Shown in pieces: positions 1 through 6,646 of a DNA stretch of 19,707 nucleotides. This DNA is from Brachybacterium sp. (GTDB lineage Bacteria > Actinomycetota > Actinomycetes > Actinomycetales > Dermabacteraceae). Location of the stretch: contig DAHVRS010000287.1 in assembly GCA_027322375.1 (NCBI GenBank), forward strand, positions 1 through 19,707. The letters are read 5' to 3'. The translations under genes and the position numbers were made by a program. Below the pieces are notes generated by a model. The model was not told where the DNA came from, searched no databases, and saw nothing but the letters and a program-made list of their open reading frames with translations. Every line of letters begins with the position of its first letter. Positions within the stretch are counted from its first letter, which is position 1.

Positions 1-7
1 AGGATAC

Positions 8-26
8 GGGGCGGGACGCACGCCCC
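8..26. terminator. Weak hairpin after iolG
   Basis: GGGGCG (8-13) and CGCCCC (21-26) form a 6-bp stem with a 7-base loop just beyond the iolG stop, where a terminator for the minus arm is expected. The stem is short and no T-run follows, so this is tentative. Confidence 0.25.
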
Positions 27-42
27 ACCCTGTCCGGCGGGG

Positions 43-1107
43 TCAGGCCGGGCGCTCCTGCAGGGTCACGTCCACGGTCCCGTCGGCCGTGAGCGGCTGC
101 TCCGCGGCCTCGCACACGGCGGCCGCGACGTAGCCGTCCCAGGCGGTCGCCGAGCGGGGGGCGATGTTGCTGCCGTCGGCCACCGCGGCGACCCAGGCCT
201 GCACCTCCGCGTCGTAGGCGGCGATGAAGCGGGGCCGGAAGTCCACCGGCACGCTGCCGCCCCAGCGGGAGCCGGCCTGCTGGGTGGTGACCATCCCGGA
301 CTCCTGGCCCACGGTCGCCGCGCCCTTCGAGCCGACGAGCTCGGTGCGCACTTCGTAGCCGGAATTCGTGCTGACCCACAGCTCATCGGTGACGACGGTG
401 CCGGAGGCGGTGCGGAAGACGAACAGCAGCGGGTCGTGCAGCCCCTCGGGAGCCTTCTCCGTGGTGCGCGGGACGATGGTCTGGACCGAGGTCGCGGGCT
501 CGTCGAGGAAGAAGGAGATCGCGTCGATCTCGTGCACGGCCGAGTCGTAGACCATGTGTGTGTCGGAGAAGCCGGGCAGGACGTCAGCGTTGCGGTGCTT
601 GCAGTTCAGCAGCAGCGGCGTGCCGAGCTCACCCGCCTCGAGCGCGTCCTTCAGCTGCCCGTAGCCGGCGTCGAAGCGGCGCATGAAGCCCAGCGACACG
701 AGCTGCGCGCCGGCCTCGTGCTCGGCGCGGACCACGTCGAAGGCGTCGGCCGGGTTCATCGCCAGCGGCTTCTCGCAGAGCACCGGCTTGCCGGCGTCGA
801 TGCAGGCCAGGACCTGTTCGCGGTGGAACTGGCCGGGGCTCGCGATGAGCACGGCGTCCACGTCCTCGGCCGCGACGACCTCCTGCCAGGTGTCGACCAC
901 ACGGGAGCCGGGAGCGGTGGCGGAGACCTTCTCCGCCGTCTCGCGCGCGTAGTCGCTGAGCACGCTGACGCGCGCGCCCTTGGTGCGCTGGGAGAGGCGC
1001 TCGACGTGGTCGGCGCCCATGCGGCCCACGCCGATCACGCCCACGCGGACGTCCTGCGGTGCAGCCTGCGCGCCGGGTGGAACAGCGGCGTCCTGGGGTG
1101 CGGTCAT
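43..1107 (-). CDS. iolG: Inositol 2-dehydrogenase, Gfo/Idh/MocA family
   Basis: A 354-residue NAD-dependent oxidoreductase that would oxidise myo-inositol to 2-keto-myo-inositol (scyllo-inosose), the first step of inositol catabolism in the cytoplasm. The Rossmann motif GVGRMG lies at residues 26-31, the EKP motif with Lys113 follows, and Asp188/His192 in DSAVHEID give the D-x3-H pair that, with the EKP lysine, forms the catalytic triad of inositol dehydrogenases. The start is fixed by an ATGA overlap with the iolB stop and by GGAGAGG about 5 bases upstream. It is the last gene of the minus-strand iol arm. The roughly 20-residue Pro/Ala/Gln-rich N-terminus before the Rossmann fold is an unremarkable extension. 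Family is certain; the inositol substrate is inferred from the catalytic pattern and the neighbours. The enzyme might also accept related inositols or sugars. Confidence 0.9.
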   Translation of the reverse strand: MTAPQDAAVPPGAQAAPQDVRVGVIGVGRMGADHVERLSQRTKGARVSVLSDYARETAEKVSATAPGSRVVDTWQEVVAAEDVDAVLIASPGQFHREQVLACIDAGKPVLCEKPLAMNPADAFDVVRAEHEAGAQLVSLGFMRRFDAGYGQLKDALEAGELGTPLLLNCKHRNADVLPGFSDTHMVYDSAVHEIDAISFFLDEPATSVQTIVPRTTEKAPEGLHDPLLFVFRTASGTVVTDELWVSTNSGYEVRTELVGSKGAATVGQESGMVTTQQAGSRWGGSVPVDFRPRFIAAYDAEVQAWVAAVADGSNIAPRSATAWDGYVAAAVCEAAEQPLTADGTVDVTLQERPA

Positions 1108-1991
1108 CGGGCCTCTCCTTCGAGTCGGGGGTCGATCCCGGCGCCGTCCCAGGTGCCGCGCACCCAGCTCTGCTCGGGATGGTCGGTGATGTTCCAGGCC
1201 CGGACCGGGTCGGGGCCTGCCATGACGTTGAGGTAGTACATGTCGTGGCCGGGCGCGGCGGCGCAGGGGCCGTGCCAGCCGTGCGGGACCAGGACGGTGT
1301 CGCCGCTGCGCACCTCGACGAGGACGTCGATCGGCTTGTCCTCGCCGCTCGAGGTGGTCTGGTGGAAGCCGAAGCCGGGGCCGGAGGGGCCGTCCTGGAT
1401 CTCGTAGTAGTAGATCTCCTCGAGCTCGCTCTCGGTCTCCGTGGTCTCGTCGTGCTTGTGCGCCGGGTAGCTGGACCAGTTCCCGCCCGGGGTGATGACC
1501 TCGCAGGCGATGAGCGAGTCCATGCCGTCGAACGCGCCGACGGCCCCGAAGTTGCGGACCTTCCGGGTCATGTTCCCGCCGCCGCGGATCTCGACCGGCA
1601 CGTCCTCGGCGCGGATCAGCGTGACCGGGTGCGCGCCGCTCGCGACCGCGGTGGTGAGCGCGAAACGGCCGCCCTGCTCGGAGGTGATCGTGAGCTGGGA
1701 GCCGACGGGCACGTAGAGCACGTCGGTCGCGGAGGCGAAGACGTTCTCGCGGCCGCGGAGGTGGTGGGTCTCGCCGCCCACAGAGACATCGCACGCGCCG
1801 TTGAGCGGCACGATCATCGCCTCGACGCCGCCGGCGGTGACGGACTCGGACTCACCGGGGGCGAGGGCGAGGACGCGCAGGCCGGTGTGGACCCAGCCCT
1901 CGCGCGCGCCGGGATCGATGATCGTCTCGTAGTTGCCGCGGCCGGTGGACCCGGCCGGCAGGTGCAGCTGCTGGGGATCAGTGCTGGTCAT
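1104..1991 (-). CDS. iolB: 5-deoxy-glucuronate isomerase
   Basis: A 295-residue cupin-type isomerase converting 5-deoxy-D-glucuronate to 5-dehydro-2-deoxy-D-gluconate, the step after IolD ring opening. Family hallmarks are NWSSYPAHKHDE around residues 171-182, with two metal-ligand histidines, then EEIYYYEI, a GFGFHQTT segment, VLVPHGWHGP and YYLNVMAGP near the C-terminus. These occur in the expected order and the length is normal for the family. The start has AGGAG six bases upstream. Its TGA overlaps the iolG ATG, so the two are translationally coupled. It lies 84 bp downstream of the aldolase gene; that gap carries short repeats. Identification is firm on sequence alone. Confidence 0.95.
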   Translation of the reverse strand: MTSTDPQQLHLPAGSTGRGNYETIIDPGAREGWVHTGLRVLALAPGESESVTAGGVEAMIVPLNGACDVSVGGETHHLRGRENVFASATDVLYVPVGSQLTITSEQGGRFALTTAVASGAHPVTLIRAEDVPVEIRGGGNMTRKVRNFGAVGAFDGMDSLIACEVITPGGNWSSYPAHKHDETTETESELEEIYYYEIQDGPSGPGFGFHQTTSSGEDKPIDVLVEVRSGDTVLVPHGWHGPCAAAPGHDMYYLNVMAGPDPVRAWNITDHPEQSWVRGTWDGAGIDPRLEGEAR

Positions 1992-2044
1992 GGGAAACTC
2001 CTGTTCTCGCGGCCGAGCAGGCGGCGCGGCGGATGGCGGGACGG

Positions 2045-2086
2045 TCAGGACACCGGAAGGGTCAGGACACCGGGATCAGGACACCG
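2045..2086. repeat. Three short repeats overlapping the aldolase stop codon
   Basis: The 11-mer TCAGGACACCG occurs at 2045-2055, 2062-2072 and 2076-2086, with spacings of 17 and 14 bases. On the minus strand the first copy read supplies the final codons and TGA of the aldolase gene, and the other two sit just after it in the gap before iolB. This looks like slippage-type duplication of the gene end. No regulatory role is evident. Confidence 0.7.
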
Positions 2087-3029
2087 AGCGGAGCATGTCC
2101 ACGGAGGCGGTGACCGCTCCAGTGACGTCGTCCCCGGCGGGGTACAGCAGGGTGCGGCCGACGACGAGTCCGCGCACATTCGGGCGGGCGAGCGCCCGTC
2201 CCCATGAAGCGCGGAGGGTCTCCGGGTCATCGTCGACGGGGTCGCCGCCGAGGATGAGGGCGGGCATCGTGGTCGCGTCCATGACGCGCTCCATGTCCTC
2301 GACCGCGGGCAGCTTCAGCCAGGTGTAGGCGCTGGTGGCGCCGAGGCCCTGGGCGATGTGGATGGACTTGATGACGGCCTCCGGGGAGAGGTCGTTGACG
2401 ATCTTCGTGCCCGGCCCGCCGGGGCGGGAGGCCATGAACGGCTCGACCATCGCGATCAGCTCGTGGCGGGCGAGGTCGGTGACGGCCTGCGCGCTCGCCT
2501 CGAGGATGAAGGAGGTGCGGTCGTCGTCGAGGTCGATGCGGGTGAGCATCTTGCCGCCGTCGAAGCCGGCCTGCTTGATCGCGGCGGCGTCGTAGGCGGT
2601 GAAGCGGTCCTCGATCTCCCAGGACCCGCTCTGCAGCCCGCCGCGGTTCATCGAGGCGAACACGACCTTGTCCTCGAGCGCGCCCATGAGCAGCAGGTCC
2701 TCGAGCACGTCGGCGGTGCCGAGCACCCCGTCCACGCCCGGGACGGCGAGCGCCTCGCGCATCCGGTCGAGCATCTCGCGGCGGGAGGCCATCGCCTGAC
2801 CGCGGGTGCCGACGCCGAGGGCGCCGCGCGCGGGATGGTCCGCGGCGATGATCATCATGCGGCCGTCGGTGTCCGCGACGGTCTTGCGGGAGCGGGCCGC
2901 GGTCAGGCGCGCGATCCGGCCCGGATCCTCGATCCGCACCCGCGTGACCTCGTCGTAGGTGCTGACGAAGGCGTCGCGGGTCCCCGGCGTGGCGGTGGCG
3001 TCGGTGGCAGTGGTGTCGGTGGTGCTCAT
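2076..3029 (-). CDS. Cgl0159-type (beta/alpha)8 aldolase of inositol catabolism
   Basis: A 317-residue TIM-barrel protein of the type found in actinobacterial iol clusters (Cgl0159 family, often called deoxyribose-phosphate aldolase-like). It probably cleaves 2-deoxy-5-keto-gluconate 6-phosphate to malonate semialdehyde and dihydroxyacetone phosphate, replacing the class II IolJ of Bacillus. Visible landmarks are MMIIAADHPARG near residue 60, DGVLGTADVLEDLL, the segment around GGKMLTRIDLDD, TKIVNDLS, TWLKLPAVEDM and ALILGGDP, which fit alternating strands and loops of a phosphate-binding barrel. I cannot name the Schiff-base lysine with confidence. The ATG overlaps the iolC TGA as ATGA, which chooses this start over the longer open frame upstream. 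The last codons form part of a three-copy short repeat. Family fairly sure; exact reaction inferred from pathway position. Confidence 0.82.
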   Translation of the reverse strand: MSTTDTTATDATATPGTRDAFVSTYDEVTRVRIEDPGRIARLTAARSRKTVADTDGRMMIIAADHPARGALGVGTRGQAMASRREMLDRMREALAVPGVDGVLGTADVLEDLLLMGALEDKVVFASMNRGGLQSGSWEIEDRFTAYDAAAIKQAGFDGGKMLTRIDLDDDRTSFILEASAQAVTDLARHELIAMVEPFMASRPGGPGTKIVNDLSPEAVIKSIHIAQGLGATSAYTWLKLPAVEDMERVMDATTMPALILGGDPVDDDPETLRASWGRALARPNVRGLVVGRTLLYPAGDDVTGAVTASVDMLRSVS

Positions 3030-4063
3030 CGGGTCGCCTCGGCATCCACGCCGCGGTTGCGCAGGGCGGCGAGCATCTGCTCTACGGTCTGGCCGTGGTT
3101 GGGGTCGCCGCCGGCGATGAGGAGGTCGATCTCCTCGGTGGTGGGCATGGCGGTGGAGCACTCGAGGCGGCTGGTGACGATGGCGCCGGCCGCGTTGCAG
3201 CGGGTGAGCATCTCCTCGAGGGACTGCCCGGTGAGCAGGCCGTGGCAGAGCGAGCCGCCGAAGCTGTCCCCGGCGCCGAGCCCGTTGATCACCTGGATCA
3301 GATTCGGGGCGACGACCACGTGGTCATCCGCCGTCTTGCCGAGCACGCCGAGCGGACCCTGCTTGACGATCGCGATCTGCACGCCGGCCTCGAGCAGGGC
3401 GTCCGCCGCACGCTCGGGCTCGGTCTCGCCGACGGCGACCTCGCACTCCTCCTTGTTGCCGACGGCGACGGTGGTGTGCTTCAGCGCCTCGCGGTACTCC
3501 TCGCGCGCCTCCTCGATGGAGGACCAGAACATGGGGCGGTAGTCGAGGTCGAAGACGGTGTGGCCGGTGCCGGAGCTGCCGGTGCGGCCGCGGGCCTCGA
3601 GCGCCGCGTGGTGGGCGGAGCGGCTGGGCTCCTCGGACAGGCCCGTGCCGGAGAACCAGAACAGCGGCACGTCCCGGATCTCCTGGAGGTCCAGGTGCTC
3701 GGGCGCGACCTGCAGGTCCGGGGCGCTGGGCTGGCGGTAGAAGTACAGCGGGAAGTCATCCGGCGGGAAGATCTCGCACAGCGTGATCGGGGTGTTCAGC
3801 TCCTCGTTCTTCACGACGAAGCGACCGGAGACGCCCAGGCGCTACATCTCCTGGACCACGTAGCGGCCGAACGGGTCATCCCCCACGCCGGTGATCACGG
3901 CGGGGGTGTGCCCGAGCCGCGCCGCGGCGACCGCGACGTTGGTGGGGCTGCCGCCGAGGAATTTGCCGAAGCTGTTGATGTCCTCCAGCCCCTTCTCGAT
4001 CTCCAAGGGGTAGATGTCCACGCCGCTGCGGCCGAACGTGATGATGTCGAGATCAGATGCCAT
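3026..4063 (-). pseudogene. iolC: 5-dehydro-2-deoxygluconokinase (IolC) interrupted by an in-frame TAG at codon 74
   Basis: A PfkB-family sugar kinase that phosphorylates 5-dehydro-2-deoxy-D-gluconate at position 6. If codon 74 is read through, the frame is 345 residues, normal for IolC. Residues 1-73 hold the N-terminal fold and PfkB signature GGSPTNVAVAAARLG, ending VGDDPFGRYVVQEM. A TAG (minus strand, 3844-3842) follows, and the same frame continues with RLGVSGRFV, then the IolC-typical LCEIFPPDDFPLYFYR and NGLGAGDSFGG with catalytic Asp266. There is no frameshift or missing sequence, and a CAG or GAG codon would restore the gene. Internal GTG 3814 lacks a convincing ribosome binding site, so the 3' part alone is unlikely to be made well, and lacks the substrate-binding N-terminus. 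GGAG lies just upstream of ATG 4063. As first gene of the minus arm, truncation would also reduce the coupled downstream genes. Could be mutation, sequence error or readthrough. Confidence 0.88.
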
Positions 4064-4165
4064 GGCTCTCCATGCCTCCCTGCGTCAGAACCTGGTGCGG
4101 GTGTCGGGGCTGCGTCGCCCGCGGTCTCCCGGAGAGATCCCATGATCACACGTAGGGGCACTCTT

Positions 4166-4175
4166 TGTCCATACA
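4166..4175. promoter_or_regulatory. Possible IolR-type operator on the iolC side (TGTCCATACA)
   Basis: TGTCCATACA has the same TGT-N4-ACA frame as the perfect palindrome at 4313-4322 and lies about 90-100 bp upstream of the iolC ATG, in an AT-richer patch. It overlaps TGGACA on the minus strand, which could be a -35 for iolC, although no convincing -10 follows. It matches 8 of 10 positions of the Corynebacterium glutamicum IolR consensus as I recall it (KGWCHTRACA). Function is inferred. Confidence 0.4.
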
Positions 4176-4311
4176 TTGAATGGGCCATGCAGGGAGACTG
4201 CCTCCCGCCCTCGCCCCTCCGGCCGCAGCGCCGACGCGCGTTACACCGGACCGACGAGCTCGCCACCCAGCACACGTCGCCCCGCAGCGTCATGCGGCCG
4301 CGACACCAGTC

Positions 4312-4323
4312 TTGTCATGACAA
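4312..4323. promoter_or_regulatory. Probable IolR-type operator, perfect 12-bp palindrome TTGTCATGACAA
   Basis: TTGTCATGACAA is a perfect inverted repeat ending four bases before the TTGACA -35 of the iolD promoter. Its core TGTCATGACA fits every position of the motif KGWCHTRACA, which I recall as the binding site of the GntR-type repressor IolR in Corynebacterium glutamicum. The position suggests repression of the iolD arm in the absence of inositol or a pathway intermediate. No regulator gene is in this window, so the binding protein must be encoded elsewhere. Confidence 0.65.
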
Positions 4324-4327
4324 ATCA

Positions 4328-4356
4328 TTGACATGCGTGGTGCCGCAGGTCATGCT
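4328..4356 (+). promoter_or_regulatory. Probable iolD promoter
   Basis: A consensus -35 TTGACA (4328-4333) is followed after 17 bases by CATGCT (4351-4356), a fair -10 with the conserved A at position 2 and T at position 6. The palindrome CTCGTACGAG at 4360-4369 would sit near the transcription start. The operator-like palindrome lies immediately upstream. The -35 is convincing; the -10 less so. Confidence 0.55.
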
Positions 4357-4516
4357 TGTCTCGTACGAGCTCATCGTCGAGTGGCCCGCGGCGCGGACCT
4401 CCCGGCGGCGGCACCCTACTCCCGTCGGACCTCACGGCGGCACCCACCACCGCCGGCAGGTCCGGCACGACCCCCTCCCCGCCCCTCGCGCGGCGGGACT
4501 GCATCACGGAGGCAGC

Positions 4517-6451
4517 ATGAGCGAGAACCCTACGGACACCGCGCCCGCCGGCACGGTCCGTCTCACCGTCGCCCAGGCTCTGGTGCGCTTCCTCGCCGCT
4601 CAGTACAGCGAGCGCGATGGCGTGCGTCAGCGGCTGATCCCCGGCACCTTCGGGATCTTCGGCCACGGCAACGTGGCGGGCGTCGGCCAGGCGCTGCTGC
4701 AGAACGCGATCGACCCGGCCCCGGCCGAGGGCGATCTCCCCGCTGAAGCGGGGATGCCCTACTACCAGGCGCGCAATGAGCAGAACATGGTGCACACGGC
4801 CGTCGCCTATGCGCGCACGAAGAACCGCCTGCAGACCATGGCGTGCACCGCCTCGATCGGCCCGGGCTCCACGAACATGGTCACCGGCGCGGCGCTCGCG
4901 ACGATCGACCGCATCCCCGTCCTGCTCCTGCTCAGCGACGTCTTCGCGAACCGCGCCGTGGACCCGGTGCTGCAGCAGCTCGAGGACGAGCGGGCCCTGG
5001 ACGTCACCGTCAATGACGCCTTCCGCCCCGTCTCGCGCTTCTTCGACCGGATCTGGCGGCCCGAACAGCTGATCCCCTCGCTCCTGGCGGCGATGCGCGT
5101 GCTCACCGACCCGGCCGAGACCGGCGCCGTGACCATCTGCCTCCCCCAGGATGTGCAGGCCGAGGCGCATGACTGGCCGGTCGCACTGTTCGCGGAGCGG
5201 ACCTGGCACGTCGGCCGCCCTGTGCCCGAGCCCGCGGCGCTGGACCGTGCGCTCGAGGTGATCCGCAGTGCCTGTCGGCCCGTCGTGATCGCCGGCGGCG
5301 GCGCGATCTACTCCGAGGCGAGCGCGGCCCTCGAGGCCTTCGCCGACGCGACCGGCATCCCCGTGCTCGACACCCAGGCCGGCAAGGGCGCGCTCAGTGC
5401 CGACCACCCGCTGTGCATCGGCGGCGTGGGCGCGACCGGCAACGATGCGGCGAACACGCTTGCCGCCGAGGCCGACGTCGTCATCGGCGTGGGCACCCGC
5501 TACACCGACTTCACCACCGCCTCCCACACTGCGTTCCGGAACCCGGATGTGCGCTTCGTGAACCTCAACGTCAAGGCGTTCGATGCCGCGAAGCACGCCG
5601 CGACCATGGTCGTCGCCGATGCCCGCGAGGGCCTGGACGCGCTGCGTGCCGGGCTCGAGGGCTGGCAGGCCCCGGTCGAGCACGGCGAGCGGGCGAAGCA
5701 GCTCTGGGCCGACTGGGAGAAGCTCATCGAGCCCTGCTTCCAGCCGCACGACCAGGAGCTGCCCGCCCAGACCGAGATCTTCGGCGCGCTGAACGAGATG
5801 ATGGGCGCGGAGGACATCGTCATCAACGCCGCCGGGTCCATGCCCGGTGACCTGCAGGCGCTGTGGAAGGCACGCTCCCCGCAGCAGTACCACCTCGAGT
5901 ACGGCTACTCGTGCATGGGCTACGAGCTGCCCGCCTCGCTGGGCGCGAAGATGGCGGCGCCCGACGCGGAAGTCGTCGCGATCATCGGCGACGGCACCTT
6001 CCAGATGGCGCCGCAGGAGATCGCCACGATCGTCGCCGAGCGGGTGAAGGTCATCCTCGTGATCCTGCAGAATCACGGCTGGTCCTCGATCGGCTCGCTC
6101 TCCGAGTCCCACGGCTCCCAGCGCTTCGGCACGAAGTACCGCATGCGCGATGAGAAGAGCGGCCTGCTCGACGGGGACACGCTCCCCTTCGACATCCCCG
6201 CGAACATCCGCTCCTACGGCCTCGAGGTCCAGGAGGTCTCCGACACGGCCTCGTTCCGCGAGGCGTACCGGAAGGCGGAGGCGTCCACCGAGGCGACCGC
6301 GATCGTGGTGAACACGAACCTGTACGGCCCGAACCCGCCCGGCATCGGCTGGTGGGACGTGCCCGTCAGCGCCGTCGCTCGCCTCGAGTCCACGCAGCAG
6401 GCCCGTGCCCAGTACGAGCAGGACCTCGCCCCGCAGCGCCACTACCTCTGA
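4517..6451 (+). CDS. iolD: 3D-(3,5/4)-trihydroxycyclohexane-1,2-dione acylhydrolase
   Basis: A 644-residue thiamine-diphosphate enzyme that hydrolyses the cyclic diketone made by IolE to 5-deoxy-D-glucuronate. Three domains follow the acetolactate-synthase plan. The N-terminal pyrimidine-binding domain has the catalytic glutamate at about residue 88 in ARNEQNMVHTA. A central Rossmann-like domain includes RPVVIAGGGAIYSEA. The C-terminal diphosphate-binding domain has the metal motif from GDGTFQMAP (about residue 491) to the asparagine of QNHGW (residue 519). IolD-typical stretches include GIFGHGNVAGVGQAL and the C-terminal NPPGIGWWDVPV. The frame is open far upstream, but the ATG at 4517 has GGAGG at good spacing and the conserved protein starts here. 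It is the first gene of the plus arm, 195 bp before mmsA. Confidence 0.96.
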   Translation: MSENPTDTAPAGTVRLTVAQALVRFLAAQYSERDGVRQRLIPGTFGIFGHGNVAGVGQALLQNAIDPAPAEGDLPAEAGMPYYQARNEQNMVHTAVAYARTKNRLQTMACTASIGPGSTNMVTGAALATIDRIPVLLLLSDVFANRAVDPVLQQLEDERALDVTVNDAFRPVSRFFDRIWRPEQLIPSLLAAMRVLTDPAETGAVTICLPQDVQAEAHDWPVALFAERTWHVGRPVPEPAALDRALEVIRSACRPVVIAGGGAIYSEASAALEAFADATGIPVLDTQAGKGALSADHPLCIGGVGATGNDAANTLAAEADVVIGVGTRYTDFTTASHTAFRNPDVRFVNLNVKAFDAAKHAATMVVADAREGLDALRAGLEGWQAPVEHGERAKQLWADWEKLIEPCFQPHDQELPAQTEIFGALNEMMGAEDIVINAAGSMPGDLQALWKARSPQQYHLEYGYSCMGYELPASLGAKMAAPDAEVVAIIGDGTFQMAPQEIATIVAERVKVILVILQNHGWSSIGSLSESHGSQRFGTKYRMRDEKSGLLDGDTLPFDIPANIRSYGLEVQEVSDTASFREAYRKAEASTEATAIVVNTNLYGPNPPGIGWWDVPVSAVARLESTQQARAQYEQDLAPQRHYL

Positions 6452-6646
6452 CCGCTGCCCTCTCCCCACCCACCGCTCACTGCCCACTGCCACCTGCCAG
6501 CTGCCCGCCGTCCGCCGCACGAACTTTCAAGCCCTCTGCCAGACATCAGCGCCACATAGCCCTTGACGCCACGCCAGCGACTTGAAAGTTCGTGAGCAGG
6601 ACGGCCACACAGACCATCCAGACACCCCACCCCCGAGGAGAACCCC
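6452..6646. other. iolD-mmsA intergenic region
   Basis: This 195-bp gap starts with a C-rich low-complexity stretch in which CTGCC and CTGCCC recur (about 6453-6510). A 77-bp element with perfect inverted ends follows (6518-6594), then the mmsA ribosome binding site GGAG near 6637. A TTGACG at 6563-6568 could be a -35 but lacks a good -10. No small gene is supported. Confidence 0.6.
6518..6594. repeat. 77-bp element with perfect 14-bp inverted ends
   Basis: CACGAACTTTCAAG at 6518-6531 is exactly repeated in inverted orientation at 6581-6594, with 49 bases between. The arms are AT-richer than the surroundings. The layout fits a genome-wide intergenic palindromic repeat, a non-coding mini-element with terminal inverted repeats, or a long hairpin in the iolD-mmsA transcript. 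No target-site duplication is obvious and there is no coding content. Function unknown. Confidence 0.75.

Larger units (their letters stand above)
4064..4516. other. Divergent iolC/iolD control region
   Basis: This 453-bp gap separates the iolC and iolD start codons and contains no credible gene. It is less GC-rich near 4140-4190 and 4310-4370 than the coding DNA. It holds two TGT-N4-ACA sites (4166-4175 and 4313-4322), a TTGACA promoter facing iolD, a CTCGTACGAG palindrome at 4360-4369 and the iolD ribosome binding site GGAGG at 4508-4512. The roughly 150 bases after the palindrome would be an untranslated iolD leader; I see no clear riboswitch in it. The local regulator gene found beside many iol loci is absent here. 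Confidence 0.8.

Noticed and set aside
43..1794. Possible 583-residue fusion upstream of iolG
   Set aside because: The extra N-terminal part is out of frame with iolB and Arg-rich; the ATGA overlap and ribosome binding site place the iolG start at 1107.
3095..4516. Upstream extension of the iolD frame through iolC and the control region
   Set aside because: It is open only by base composition; the conserved IolD protein and a good ribosome binding site begin at 4517, and the upstream part is antisense to iolC.
6453..6512. CTGCC-rich stretch considered as a CRISPR-like or tandem repeat array
   Set aside because: Units are too short and irregular, with no spacers; it is low-complexity sequence.
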